Positions 9,535 to 21,654 of a stretch of 64,000 bases of DNA are shown piece after piece; position 1 is the first letter of the stretch, and each line of letters starts with the position of its first letter. The stretch spans positions 28,448,501-28,512,500 of the forward strand of contig CM060895.1 of NCBI GenBank assembly GCA_030762935.1. Direction: 5' to 3'. A model generated the notes under the pieces. The model was given only the letters and a program-made list of their open reading frames with translations. It was not told the origin of the DNA and did not search any database. Both the position numbers and the translations under genes were made by a program. The stretch comes from Hymenopus coronatus. Its lineage: Eukaryota > Arthropoda > Insecta > Mantodea > Hymenopodidae.

Positions 9535-11510
9535 GAGTGAATCTTCATAAAAAGGCTCTCTCTAGATCCCAGTTTGGTAGCAAATTCTTCACAGGTCATT
9601 TTCAAGTTTGTTAAGATGGCAAACATGGCTCGAACAGTCTCTACACTAATTTTGGACTTTTGGGATGTCTACATCATGCTCATTGAAAGAAAACTCTCTC
9701 CGCTGAAGCATTGCTTCCAGGAAGATACAGAGAAAGTTCCATAAGCTTTTGAAGTTCTGCATAGAGAATCATTTTGTTTCAGAGAAAATTTTAAAAATTT
9801 CACCCCATTTAGAATAATGTGTTGCACAATCTGCATTCCACTTTGATATTTTTTTCTGGTCACATGCTGCTTCAAGTGAGAAATTTCATCACAAACAAAT
9901 TATCTTTATTCAAGTGAAAAATATCTACAATTGAAGAAAAATAATGGGCAGTTTTATTCAAATTCCTCAGTATTAGGAGGAGATGTCAGTAGTAAACATG
10001 CCATAGTTTTTTTATCTTGTGTGAACACCCCAAGCTCTGAGATTTTCAACAACACTATCATAAAATTCATTAGAGAGACTAAGAAATTGTGCAGAGGAAT
10101 AAGAACCATCTTTTTCTAAGGATGCCAAATGTTGCTTAACTGATGATGGAATGAACTTCTCTTCTTTCCTATAGTACAGTGTCGCAATTACTGTTGATAG
10201 CAACATGGATGACATCCTCACCTTCAATTTTCATAATGGTAACAAGAAAAATTGCCAAAGTATTAGCAAAATTCAACCACTACAGGTGATAGGATCACTA
10301 AACCACTTCTTTAACATCATTGAATACTTATCTTCAGAGAGGAAGAATGACTTAGGTGCATGATTCATTTCACAGGCTCTTCTGATTGCTTGTATTAACA
10401 TTACTTACTTAACATTGCTGTAGCTCAATGTCTTTTTAAATTGCTCTCCAACAAAGTAAACCAAACTCTTTAAGCCTGACAGTAATTATGTGAGAATTGT
10501 CAAACACTTTCACAACTGTTTTTCCTCAATGCCAATAGGGATCAAATTAATTGCAGAATGTGCACAACTGTGTATTGAGGAGTTCTACATCCTAAACCAA
10601 GAACTTTCCTTTCTAACTGTTCTTTTACTTTGGTAAAAACATTGCTTTTTCCCTTTTCTTTTCAAAGTCTGTGTTTTGTTATCCACTGAAACTGCTACAA
10701 TTTTGCTTTAAAGGCCCAGTTTCTTTGCTGTTACAAGTGAAGTTTCTAAGAGGATTTCTACTCATTGGATAAAATGAGCCGAATTTACACTTGAATTGCT
10801 TCACTAAGTAATTAATTACCTGGACATGTTGCAAAGGTGTATGTTGCCTACATCATCAACGCCTTTGAAACATGTCCAGGTAATTAATTACTTAGTGAAG
10901 CAATTCAAGTGTAAATTTGACTCATTTTATCCAATGTATAATTATGCTTCACTATGTACCACTTCCAGTATTTTGATTCTTTTGATCAGGATTTCTACTG
11001 TTGCTCCTGTTATCTCAACAAAGATAAGTTTAGTTTGAATATTAACAGTCTTTCCTTTGTCTATGTTAACACATCTCACAAGGATAGGCAATGTTTTCAA
11101 ACCACTATGGTTTGAGGCATCAAAAAGTATGGTTAAAAAAGAAGCAGCTTGAATTTCCTCTATCAACATATCAAAAGTCCAAGGTGCTAAAAACACTTCA
11201 CAATAGACTCCACTTTTTTTCTAGCGCACCTGAGTTTAGGTTCATAGAACTCCCTTATTAAACCATGCAATCCTTGGATTTATATCTTATAATAATGTTT
11301 CACAGCATGAAATTCAAATATTTCTTCCTGTAATGTAATATCCAAATCGCATTTATCAAACAAAACACAGCCAGAAAAAATTAGACACATTCATATTACC
11401 ACTCTCAAGCATCAAAGAGATTTTATGCTTTTATGTTCCCATGTGTTCTGTAATAGAACAACACTGAATGTTATTTGGCATAAGAAAATTCATTTTGGCC
11501 TTGACTAACA
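9535..11510 (-). pseudogene. hAT transposase pseudogene, nearly complete length
   Basis: Reverse-strand pieces in order: a BED-like C-terminal finger (CCSITEHMGT.KHK, about 11430-11470), LAPWTFDMLIEEIQ and FLTILFDASNHSGLKTLPI (within 11196-10942, holding the first catalytic-type Asp), IVAVSVDNKTQTLKRKGKSN (about 10640-10710, second Asp region), IRRACEMNH and LKKWFSDPIT (about 10290-10390), an open stretch 10227-10012, and an hATC dimerisation end KISVETVRAMFAILTNLK..C..F (about 9570-9660). Multiple stops and frameshifts inactivate it. A foldback (10764-10935) splits the region between the first and second catalytic blocks. Confidence 0.72.
10764..10935. repeat. foldback: 77-bp inverted arms, 18-bp loop
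   Basis: Left arm 10764-10840 and right arm 10859-10935 are reverse complements with about four mismatches around an 18-base spacer. It sits inside the hAT pseudogene and breaks its order: VEILIKRI-like coding lies on one side and VEILLETS-like coding on the other. It may be a small foldback MITE or an inverted duplication. Confidence 0.88.
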
Positions 11511-11756
11511 AAATTCCTTTAATTCCTTGACTAATAAAAATTCCTTAGAATCACTTACTTTTGTTTTTTATGCATTTTCAAATTGAATAAGGAAGCCATA
11601 AAGTTTTCTAGCATGTTGTCAATCACTTTAAGCGCTAATTAAGGTCAAATCTTTGGCACTACCAACCTTCACTACAATTGCATTACAGACAAACTAAGTG
11701 GAAGTTGCAGGTAATGCTGTGGAAATAGCATTCGCTTTCTTCCAAGGAGAACAGTT

Positions 11757-12110
11757 GTCACAAGGATTAGACTACAGAGCACAGAGAATGCAACCAGATG
11801 AGGCTGCAGCAGCCAGATGAGATGATGCAGGAGTTCATCCTAGCCATCGAACAGCTTGCAAACAAAGCCCTGGTGAATCTACCACCTAGTTATGTATCCC
11901 AGGAAGCTGTCTTTTCTTCATCGATGGGGTGCGCAATGCCCAGATACAGTGCCTGATGTTTGATCCAGATGATCCATGAGGCATTTACAGCAGCACTTAG
12001 AATGGAGGCATTCAAGACCACAGCAGCACCCACCTCAAGGACCAGGAGTATTTGCTATGACAGGAGTAGAGAAGCAATCCAGAGACAACAACGTGCAGTC
12101 GCAAACTATC
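11757..12110 (+). pseudogene. Ty3/Gypsy-type gag fragment
   Basis: Translation across frames gives a gag-capsid-like run: QRMQPDE, EFILAIEQLANKALVNLPPS, YVSQEAVFSFIDGVRNAQIQ, then after a frame change MIHEAFTAALRMEAFKTTAA. The pattern of an A-x-E-Q-L-A helix, a QxxA..FIDG(V/I)R block and an EA...AL..EA block is the one I know from arthropod Gypsy gag. No LTRs, protease or pol accompany it, and it ends where an R1 fragment begins. Confidence 0.6.
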
Positions 12111-12169
12111 TTTGCAATGAAACATCAAGTGAGTTGTTTACTGGAGCGATTTAAGACTTTATTTGTAAA

Positions 12170-12575
12170 CAATTTTGTAGTCAATAAAGACATTTGTTAT
12201 AATAGTATATATTAAAGATATTTACATGAAAAATAAGTGTTATATGTTTCTGGTAATATCTTCCAATGTCCTATTTCCAATATTAGATTTTTATGAAGTC
12301 AGAAGCCATTACTCATTTTTTTTTCTCATCCTGGTCATGCAAAGAGAAGGGAATTTCAATTGCATTACATAGCGACCAGCTTTTAGAAGATTTGACTATG
12401 ACTTTAGCCTAGTGTATTCATTTGTTTACCTTAAAAGGAACAAAGTAATACAACCATTTCTGTTAATGTTTATCTCAATTAGCATGAAGTAGAGAGAAGA
12501 ATAAGCTTTTATAAAAATAATTTGTTGCTGAATAGGAAGGTAGAGGAGGTCAAGAGAATGGAATACATCAGATTT
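12170..12575 (+). repeat. R1 fragment (3' half)
   Basis: It carries AGTATATATTAAAGATATTTACATG, the CAACCAGC-type block (here GCGACCAGCTTTTAGAAGA), TTAGCCTAGTGTATTC and the tail GAATGGAATACATCAGATTT. The 5' half and the (GT)n tract are missing. Confidence 0.7.
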
Positions 12576-12589
12576 TATATTCATTGAAT

Positions 12590-13480
12590 TCTGTAGTCAT
12601 GTCTGTAATTTCCTTCCAATTGTCAACATGGTGAGTGCCGACAAATATTCCTCACATACTGTACTGTGCAAAAATGTCTGGACTCTCTTAACTGTGGAAA
12701 AGGATCTCTCAGCTTTTGCTAGTCAATGGATAGTTGATGCAATTTTACAGAGAGGAAATACCCCACATCAAGTTTTAGAGCCAAACTTCTATTAGAATTT
12801 TTTAAAGCTTCAATACACCATGTACTTCACAAAGCTATTCTCTTTCATATAACACAATTCAGTTTTCAAACATCCCTTGTTTAATATAGGATATGTTGCT
12901 ACTGTGTTTTCTAACTCCTCTGAAAATTCTTTACATTAGAGAGAAAAACTATTGATTTTCCAGGAACTTTATAGCCACAAGATGATCAAAGAAACTGAAT
13001 CTTTCTCTGGGTTATATACAAATAGTATCACAAATTTATTTTGCATCCACAGCCTAGCTTCAATACCAATTTTCTCTGTTTTACTAAGCAGAACACTCTT
13101 GATTCTGGATATGGCTTCATAAAATTCTATAATTCTCAAAGTAAGTTGGCTGAAACAGCAATATAACTCTGTAACTGATATATACAGGAGGCATCTCTTG
13201 ATGAAAAGCCCTTAGCCAAAGAGAAATTTCATCCTCTAGTGTGTGTAAATGACCTGTAGCTGCACAATTTTTCTGATTTTGCAACTCTTGAAAACATTCT
13301 TTAAGGTGCTCTACATTTTCATACACAGTGTTCACTATTCTGCTTCTAAAATTCCACCTAGTTGCAAGGGATATGAAATCCTTTGAAGACGTATTTTGTT
13401 ATTACAGAATTGTGCTGTGGAGATCTGAAGAAAAACAAAAAAGGTTGAACCAAGTACAGAATCTACAATACTAAATGGTG
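12590..13480 (-). pseudogene. hAT transposase C-terminal remnant (ZMYM1-like)
   Basis: The reverse strand holds an open stretch (13335-13117) with NTVYENVEHLKECFQELQNQ and ISLWLRAFHQEMPPVYI, then after a frame change FEAISRIKS-like coding near 13080-13120, and an hATC end AKAERSFSTVKRVQTFLHST near 12680-12730 followed by LSALTMLTIGRKL. Order and wording fit the ZMYM1/DUF4371-associated hAT family, from memory. Only the C-terminal half remains, with frameshifts. Confidence 0.65.
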
Positions 13481-13674
13481 CTTCAATATATTCAAATAAT
13501 TGTATGACAGTAAAATAAAGATTAAATTCTGAAGTTCAGAAATACTCATTTTTGATCTAGTTGCACTAAGTCGGTGCACTAAACAAATGTGCGGATGCAC
13601 CAAATTAATTACTGATGATCACTCGACTAGAAGTTTATAAATCTCAAAATAATTCTCTTGTCCTTGGTATGTTA

Positions 13675-15533
13675 GAGGAGGGTTGGGTTGTATCAGACAA
13701 GTAGGATTACAACTTATAGCTGCCTGTAGCAGCACTTGTGAAACCATTAACATGTGTACTAAGGTAGAATATTGCTGCTCTCGCCATTTTGGATCGAGCG
13801 GCCAAGGCGTTGCAAATGAAAATCAGATATTTGTTTTCTGTGATTTTTCTAGTGCACGAAGATAATTTTGGAGCTACTTAGCTTGTCTGAAATTGAGTAG
13901 AATAATATTTTAGTGTTTTGTTAGATGTGTGGGTTACTATATTTTATACTGTAAGCGATAAACATGCCTAGGCCTGACAATGCATATGTTATAAAACAAA
14001 ACTTCGGAGTGCAACATTTGGGTTGTATCGGACAAACAATCGGAGGGTTGTACCAGACAATATGTACAAGCTTAAAAGGTAAATTCTGAATATTATCATT
14101 TTATCTAATTAGGATGGAGAAAAAATGTCATAATTGGGATGAAAATCACATGAAGGAAGCCGTAGAAAAAGTTTGACTTCATGAAATGACAATTAGGGAA
14201 GTTAATAAAAGATATTGTGCACCTAAAAGTACCTTAGGTGATAGATTTCAAGCTCTTGCCTTTGAGTAAAATGGAGGTTTAACCCTAGTTTATCAGTATG
14301 CAGAGAAACTAAAAATCAAGTACAGGTTCAACAAAATAACGATGGAAGCTCGGAAAGACTTTTACTATGACTTTATTCAGAGGCATACAGACTTGCGATT
14401 AAGAACCGCTGAATCCACCTTCAGAGAGCAGCTGGTTTCTGTAAGGAACAGGTCGATCAATTTTTTTTTTCAAGCTAAATGACGTAATGAAAAAGTTTTA
14501 AGTTTTGTCCTCCGAAGATTTTTAATGCAGACGAAACTAGTGTCACACCAACAAACTTAAAGTAATATCTGTCAAAGACAAAAACAAGTGGGCAAATTTA
14601 CCTCAGCAGAAAGAGGTAGGAAAATCACACTACTTCTATCAATAAATACTTCAAGGAATCTGTTTATTCCTCCTTACTTCGTTCTCCTGTGAATAAGATT
14701 AGAAGAGTTAAAAAAGGATGCGCCAGTAGGAAGTGTATTCGATGCCTAACCAAATGGGTGGATAATAGCAGCTAGATTTCTAAAATGGCTGAAGGTTTTG
14801 CAGAACGGGTCAATCCAACTGAAAATTATCCTGCTCTTTTGATTGTTGATGGTCACTTATGCCACAAAGATCTAGATGTGATCACATTTGCAAAACAAAA
14901 TCATACCCACATTTGAGTTTGTGAAAAGGACAAAAGTAGAGTCAATAAAAATCAAGTAAAAAAGACTGGTAGATCTGAAGTTGAAGAAAGAGCTCAAAAA
15001 TCTTTGAACTTTGAGGAAGAATTGCAGGATGGATGGACAAATAGTGTTATCTCCAACAAAACATTTCAAGAGGATTGGACACAGTGCAATGCTTGCAAAG
15101 GTTGGACCCTTAAAAACTGTCCGGATTTTGAAATTAACAGCCCTTATTATGAGTGTGAGCCGTGTCTTTCTAAAAAACCAAAGTGTCATCAATTATTATA
15201 ATATGATTTTTCTATACTTATTCTAAGTAATGTATAGGAGGTTACTTCTTTTGATATTATTTTGTATAACCATGTATGTTTAGCAATAAAACATTGTTTT
15301 ATGACTTAAAAAAAGACGTTTCAAGCACATCAGAAATCAGAACGGTCAAAATGCAAGGTTTATAAAATGTCAAATAAAAACCTTTAAAGAGGACTCTAAC
15401 ATAAATGAACTTCTAAACATATTGAAATAACATGTTGAAGTTTTCAATGGAGTATAGCATATTCATTATAATCGTTAACAAAGTTTATAACTTTGAAAAA
15501 GTTTTAAGTGTCCGATATTACCCGAACTTCACC
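13675..15533 (+). mobile_element. pogo-type (Tc1/mariner superfamily) DNA transposon, complete but dead
   Basis: The element is 1859 bp and flanked by TA on both sides (13673-13674 and 15534-15535). Terminal inverted repeats of 24 bp agree at 16 positions; the best part is the inner GTATCAGAC on the left against the complement of GTCCGATATTACCCG on the right. Copies of TTGTATCGGACAA and TTGTACCAGACAA recur at 14022-14062 as subterminal repeats, possible transposase-binding sites. It contains the transposase pseudogene at 14114-15201. Confidence 0.75.
14114..15201 (+). pseudogene. pogo/Tigger-type transposase pseudogene
   Basis: It starts at ATG 14114. An N-terminal helix-turn-helix of the pipsqueak/CENP-B type is visible (MTIREVNKRYCAPKSTLGDR, about 14188-14250). 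The DDE_1 core follows in pieces: FNADETSVTP with the first Asp (about 14520), LFIPPYFVL (about 14662), APVGSVFDA.PNGWI (about 14725-14765), LLIVDGHLCHKDLDVITFAK with the second Asp (about 14838-14895). The open C-terminus at 15004-15201 carries WTQCNACKGW...C and ECEPC, a Cys-rich tail seen on some pogo proteins. At least eight stops or frameshifts interrupt it. Confidence 0.75.
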
Positions 15534-15535
15534 TA

Positions 15536-16919
15536 CATTAAAAGGATTCTATTAGTGCCGTGGTCTTCAGTAAATACAAGGCATTCTACTTAAAATGTAA
15601 TATTATGCATTACAGTCACTAAGGTTGGAGTTGAGGGGTAAGAAAAGGGGATAAGAGAGGCCATTGTTTGTTGTCTGATCTATAGAGACTTGCAGCCAAA
15701 TGGGCTATTTCAAAATGTATCTTTCCTATTCCTTTGCTTTGTATCTCTTCTGCCCCCCCCTCCTTGAAAAAGTCCATACTAGAATCTGCCTACTGCTACA
15801 GCTCTGAGATCCCAGAGACAGTCAAATATTGCTCAGTTAGAGAGTTTATACAGCAGTCTGAGAAGAGGAGACTTATTGTTTTGGCCCAAGTCATCTAATG
15901 AAATATGACAAATAAAAGTGCAGAAAATACACCAGCAGTTTTCAAAAAATGGTCTGTTAAAGTAGGAGTATTGCAGCTCTACAACTCTTATGGACAAGCC
16001 AGCACTGAGAACAAAGAAACTTGTTAAAGCTATGTAGCTAGAGGAAAATTTTCCCCTTTCTTTGGATAGAGAAAGAGGGGTGGGAATTTGATTCCATGGT
16101 ATGTTGGAAGGAAAGTAATAATTATTCCCACGTTATATAACATTCCAGTTCTTACTGAATACAATAGAACTATCAAGGTCAAGATGACATTAAGCTTGTC
16201 TTAAAGCATTCATAACCATTAGAATCTCTTATCAGTTTACTGAAATAGATTCTGTGCCAGTCCAAACAAAATTTTATTGCATTTTTCAGCAACTTACTAC
16301 AGTATCATCTAGCTGAATGCTGTAGCATATTTCCATCCTGGTCATTGACCAACCTTTGGGTTGAATACCCTTCTTTCTTCTTCTTCTTCTTTTCTTCTCC
16401 AATGCCATTATTCAATAGTAGTAGTGGTGGTGGTAGCAGGTATAACAATAGTGATTATGATGATGATGATGATGATGATGATACCTTTTTTACTTCCTCT
16501 ATTATTGGTATTTTTTAAAGATTTAAAAATTTAACTTAGAGTAGAGATTTTATGATTTCTTTTAGATGAATTAGAAAATATATTATTTCTCATGTGAGTG
16601 AAAGAATTATATTTTATGGTTGAAAGTAGTTTACAGCTTTAATATTGTAGGTCTAAAACTTCATATGCTTTGCCACAGAATGAAAATTAAGATTGAGCTG
16701 CAGTATAAGCTATGATTATATCACAGTGAATAAAAAAGCATTCTGTTTGCAGATAAGGGAATACCTTCTAGTCTTCATCCACAACACTAACAATATATAT
16801 CAGCCTGATTTGTAACTATTAGGCACTTGTTTAACATTGCTTGGTATTCATCTCTCTTAACATTTTTGTATAAAATTCCCAGAGTTATAATAATTATCTC
16901 TTGAATAAAATGTTTATCT
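15536..16919. other. unassigned DNA with simple repeats
   Basis: No gene is recognisable. It contains a (CTT)n tract near 16374-16392 and a (GAT)n tract at about 16455-16482. Confidence 0.5.
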
Positions 16920-16984
16920 TTCCTTGTGTTAGTCATGAAAAAAGTCTTATATTGGAAAAGGAAATGGATTTATTCTTTATGATC

Positions 16985-17430
16985 CTGATCAGTATTTTCC
17001 CCCACGATGTAAAAGAGAAGATACAATTTGAGTGAAAGCTATGAGTACTTAGGAACAGTGGACACCAAACTGGTAAATTACACAAAGAAATAAGAAAATG
17101 TGTAGAGAAAGCTACCAAGGCTCATTATACATGAAGCAGATGAGTTCTTGGGAAAGAAGGAGTAGATAAAATGATGAAAACCAGAGTATACAAGATAGTG
17201 ATAGAACCAGTGCTTATTTATGGAAGTGAAAGCTGGGTAGTAACAAAAAATGAGCTAAGCATGGTAAATGCAATGCAAATGAAAAGCCTAAGAAGAATAG
17301 CAAGAAAGACATGGTGAGCTAGAATTAGGAATGAAAGTATAAGAGAGGAACTAAAAATATCATCTTTAAGTAAGAGGATTAAAGATAGACAACTTACATG
17401 GTTTGGGCATGTAAGAAGAAGAAGAAGAAG
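16985..17430 (+). pseudogene. LINE reverse-transcriptase C-terminal fragment (LINE-C type)
   Basis: Forward-strand pieces, with at least two frame changes: YEYLGT (about 17040), HKEIRKCVEKATKAHY, VYKIVIEPVLIYGSESWVV (about 17188-17245), MQMKSLRRIARKTW, and IKDRQLTWFGHV (about 17380-17415). This is the thumb and tail of an insect endonuclease-reverse-transcriptase LINE. It ends in an (AGA)n tract. The 5' part is missing. Confidence 0.68.
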
Positions 17431-18018
17431 AAGAAGATGATGATACAATTTGAGAAAAAGTAGGTGAGGGGGAAAAAAAAAAAAACAGGGAGTTTGATTG
17501 TAAATCCAAGAATAGAATACAAATTCACCAATTCACTTGTAGGAAAAATAATTCTGACAATACTTCATAAGAGCTGTATTTTATCGCACAATGGTTACAT
17601 GAACACTATTAATGTCTATTTCAAAATATTTTATGGCTTGTAGAAAGAGATTTCTCATTTGCCATGTCTACTTCTCAGCTGTGGAAGCAATGTTCAAAAC
17701 TTGAGTCAGTTATCTTGAATAAGTTATTTTCTATTTTTCAAACTTAGGATAACTCTGTTCAATGGGTCCTGAGCTCTTTTGAGTAGACTATATTCATTTC
17801 AATCATTAACTCTGCTAACCTGAGTTTTTAAAAGAAAGGTTTTACTTCTCACAAAAAATACTTTGCCATTTTGCATAATCCATTCTACTGTATGCATCCA
17901 GAATTCCAAAAATCTGATGTCTTCCATTCACAAGACTTTCTCTATCTGCTTTCAAACAAACTTCTTATAAAACAGCCTTTTTTTATACTTTATGCTAATC
18001 AAGCTAAAGAATATAGAA
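17431..18018. other. unassigned AT-rich DNA
   Basis: Nothing recognisable beyond an A run near 17470. Confidence 0.5.
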
Positions 18019-18736
18019 TGGTGTTATTACTTAGTTCCTTATAAATAGAAAGGAAATAAGGAACTGCAGTAGGCTAAAGTAAGTCAAATATTTTAAATGC
18101 TGGCACTATGTGATTGTCATTGAAATTTGCTTCTTTACATGGCTAGGAGTAAAACAAAAGAAACATGATGACTTCCTGTTTGAGAAAAGTATAAGCATTT
18201 TCAAACTAAAAGCAAAAACAAGAAATATCTCAGAAATGTGTAGCTTCACAACAATAATGTATAGGACATGAATTGTATGTTTTGGCAAGTTTTACATTTT
18301 TTATAGAGCAAGTTTTTGCCATTTGTAGTTTACTCTTATTCAAAAATCACTCAGAAAGAAGAGGACTTCAGAGTTTATTCCCAGAAAGTTCAACATATAC
18401 AATTTATTTGTCATGTAAATACCTTAAATAGACAATATTTTAATCAGTATCATTATAGTTATTTTTGAAAAAATCAAAATTTTTGAACATTTTCCTTGTA
18501 AAGGGTAGTTTGGGTAGGGGGGATTTTTTTAAAAAGTTTCGTGCCACCCTTAAATACCAAGTTTTGTATTTAACAAACTTTTCATTTTTGAGTTATGCTG
18601 TTCACAGATATACACATACTGAATTATTTTTCTAAAAATGCTTAAAACATATATTTCTAGTGAAATCTTGGTATCAAACTTTTGGGTGAAATACAATACC
18701 TTCTCTACCTACTATGTGCATTGTACATAAGTGCTA
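18019..18736 (-). repeat. R1 dispersed repeat, interrupted at its 5' end
   Basis: This reverse-strand copy contains GGAAATAAGG, GCTAAAGTAAGTC, CATTTTTTATAGAG, GGGTAGTTTGGGTAGGGGGG and AAATCTTGGTATCAAACTTTTGGGTG, ending in CTTCTCTACCTACTATGTGC. A 431-bp insertion separates it from the last few terminal bases, which resume at 19183 as GAGAAAAA. Confidence 0.8.
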
Positions 18737-19167
18737 CCTCTTCAGCTGCTCTGGTGCAAGCGCTGCAGACCCTGAGCATCCGTGGTACTTCTAACATTAT
18801 TAGAAGTAGTCAGGCTGAACATCTGAGCCCCTCCTGGCAGAGAGCTGTTCGGATTAGGTTGGACTCGATGTGGCAGTGAGAGTTTGGGTATGCTTGGGCA
18901 GGGTTATCAGACTCCTCAGTGCCCTCTGGCATTGGACTGGATAGCTAGTAGACAAAATACTAGATATCTGTTGGCCCTACCAAGGTTTTTCGGTAATCTT
19001 CCCTTCGCAGTGGTCACACATAAGTGGGGTATCCACTTTCATCCGAGTACGTTCCCATACTGGGGGGCTTTTTGGTAACCTAGGTGTTGCCTAGTGGGAA
19101 AACTCATGGAGATTAATTTCTCCCTGGTCTGAGGGGGTGGTGTGCTGTGTAGATACTCAAGAAAACT
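18737..19167. mobile_element. unidentified 431-bp insertion with 15-bp target duplications
   Basis: The insert is bounded by TGTACATAAGTGCTA (18722-18736) and TGTATATAAGTGCTA (19168-19182), a 15-bp duplication with one mismatch. It is more GC-rich than its surroundings, has no inverted ends and no obvious poly(A) tail. Two adjacent short open stretches on the + strand show no recognised domain. A 15-bp duplication favours a retroposon, such as a SINE or a LINE 5' fragment. Confidence 0.72.
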
Positions 19168-19182
19168 TGTATATAAGTGCTA

Positions 19183-20350
19183 GAGAAAAAAAAAATACTC
19201 ATATGATATTTTCATTATATTTTCATTAAATATATTTGACCAGATAATCTGACCTTGTGTTTTTTTCTCCCTGATGGGTTTTGGTTTCTGAAATGCATTG
19301 CATTTTCCTAACTGCTCCCCCTCCTAATGGGGTTGTCAGATACTGAAATTGAAAATAAGGAACACTTATTTTTACGGAGTATACAATATTCTCGAGTCAA
19401 GGCGATTACAGGTAGTTGAGTCCTAAGTTGTACTACATATTTTTAATTGAAAAAACCAAATAAAGTGATTTAGGTACTTTAGAGAACTTATATTGCAAAT
19501 ATCTTTACAAATATATTATTTACCAGATATGCATAAACTTAAACACATGAATTTAAAGTGATAAATGTTCATCTTTAATACTTTTTCTAGCTAGATTAAG
19601 AAAGTAGCAATCCAAAGGGCACCATCATAAAATTTTGTGTAAGATTTACAGTATGATTTTTAGGTTCACTGATCTCCTGGATTTTACCACAAGTAAAAGC
19701 AAAAGCCAAACCACAATGAAATTCATATCAATCAACTTTAATTAATCCTGAAATCTGAGAATCATGAGAAGTATTGAAGAACCACACACAATGGGTGATA
19801 TGAATAAAAGTCAGTGACTCAAGCTGTAGATGACCTTGATTGCGACCAATGTCTCACTGGTTTACAAATCAGACATATCTGGTTTGTATGAATAAAAAGT
19901 AGTTGCATGTTACTTTCATGAGACGCATCTCATGATTTGTTAAGTCACCTCAAGAGGTGTCTCAACATGCAAGACAGCTTCTCGCAACAAATTATAGGCA
20001 GATTTGCTAGCAGTTTCAGTGTTTTTTGTATGTAGAAGAAAGCTGTATGAAATAAGGAGGGATTGTGATGAATTAAATTATAACAACCTTTAAATATTAA
20101 AACAAAATGTACTATGTTTATACAAAATTTTCTTTGCAAAACAACAGGAACCAGAGGTGGAGCTTTATGCAAAGAAACAAAGATTAGAATGTTATTTTTT
20201 TTTTTTTTTTTTCATTTATATTCCTTGTTTTCATTTATATAGCCCCCTTTAACTATTGTGGACATATCAAGGGCTTTACTTTAGAAACAACTGCTAGTGA
20301 TTTCTTGCTGAACTGTAGGGTTTGTTAACACTGTTTTTCCAGTTTTATAC
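19183..20350. other. unassigned DNA
   Basis: No gene is recognised. It holds a T run at about 20193-20212 and GGGTGATATGAATAAAAGT at 19793-19811, which recurs inverted at 23026-23044. Short reverse-strand open frames have no family signature. Confidence 0.45.
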
Positions 20351-21121
20351 TATGAGGGATGATCAGAAACTAAGGTTACAATGCCCATATTCTTGGTGTT
20401 TCGTCTTTCACAGCAAACTTAGTAGTGTGTGGTAATTCTAATAGATGTGGTTGGCAACTGTGAAGAGTTTCAGCCAGCTGTCGCCTACAACACTACTGCA
20501 AAATAAACACAAATAGCAACTCATTTGGAAAACGAGTCTTACAAAGAAATCCACACAGTTATTCAATTTCTGTGGGTGAAAGATGTAACCACTACTGACG
20601 TTCATGACAGCTGCTAGAGGTTTATGGAGAGAATGTAATATCTCACCAGCATATTGCAGAATGGTGTTCAAAGTTTGCGGCCAGTAAAGATAAATGACAC
20701 TAACAAGTTTCACAGTGGCCGATCCAGTACAACATCCACAGATTTGAATACAACTCACATGAAGGAGCTGATTCAGGACAATGGTAGGATCATGTTATGA
20801 CATATGACAGTAAAACTGGGAATGGATTTTGGAAAAATTTATCATATTCACAATATTCTACAGTAATGGAAAGTTTGTTCTTGATGAATTCCATGAATTC
20901 TGTCCAACCAACACAAGAGGAAGTGCATGTGGACAAGTCTGCAAATTTTGCAATGGTTCTCCATGGAAGGAAACATTTTTCTTCACCGCATTGTCATAGC
21001 TGATGAAACATGGATCCACCACTATACTCCCAGCAGTAAGCGGTCATCAATGCAGTGGAAACACCCTTCTTCACCAAAGACAAAGAAGTTTAAGGTGGCG
21101 TCATCTGCGGGAAGGTGATGA
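20351..21121 (+). mobile_element. mariner transposon, 3'-truncated pseudogene
   Basis: The left end TATGAGGGATGATCAGAAAC resembles a mariner terminal repeat after its TA. Coding pieces in order: EIHTVIQFLWVKDVTTTDVH (helix-turn-helix region, about 20542-20600), RSSTTSTDLNT near 20720-20750, and after frameshifts FLHRIVIADETWIHHYTP (about 20975-21030, holding the first catalytic Asp of DDD) and RSSMQWKHPSSPKTKKFK. The sequence ends abruptly at 21121 beside an (AAT)n tract, so the second half of the catalytic domain and the right end are missing. Confidence 0.78.
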
Positions 21122-21654
21122 CTACAGTGTTTTAATAATAATAATAATAATAATAACAATAATAATAATAATAGTGTAAATGTGTTACTTCTTAAGGATA
21201 AGAGTTATGGACCACATATAGACCCTATGTAGGTATCTCACTAAAGAAAGTGTTATACTACAAAGCAAAAGAGGGTTTTCAAATAATTCAATAAAAACTA
21301 AGGTTAGCTACAGGGTACCTTTATTTATCATACAGTGTATGATTATGCATAATAATATTTCCAGGAAAATGAATACGTTTTGATGATGATGATGAAGATG
21401 AAGAAGAAGATGATGATTATGATGATGATGATGCTGGTGTGTTAGGGAAAGGGAACCAAAAAAGTGGATTAAATAGCAAGAACAATAAGAGATTTACAGC
21501 ATTGATTACACAACTCTTTTATATAATAATAGTATATTTAACAGGAACTACAGGTATTTTAATAAGTATGAGCCTTTGAATTATATCAATTAAATTGTTA
21601 TTAGGGCTATTAAATCATCATCAGCATCATCATCATCATCATCATCATTTCTCC
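21122..21654. other. microsatellite-rich unassigned DNA
   Basis: It holds (AAT)n at about 21133-21172, (GAT)n/(GAA)n at about 21380-21432 and (ATC)n at about 21612-21646. No coding signal. Confidence 0.6.

Noticed and set aside
17218..17448. Leu-rich reverse-strand frame resembling a membrane peptide
   Set aside because: It is antisense to the LINE reverse-transcriptase C-terminus and its (AGA)n tail.
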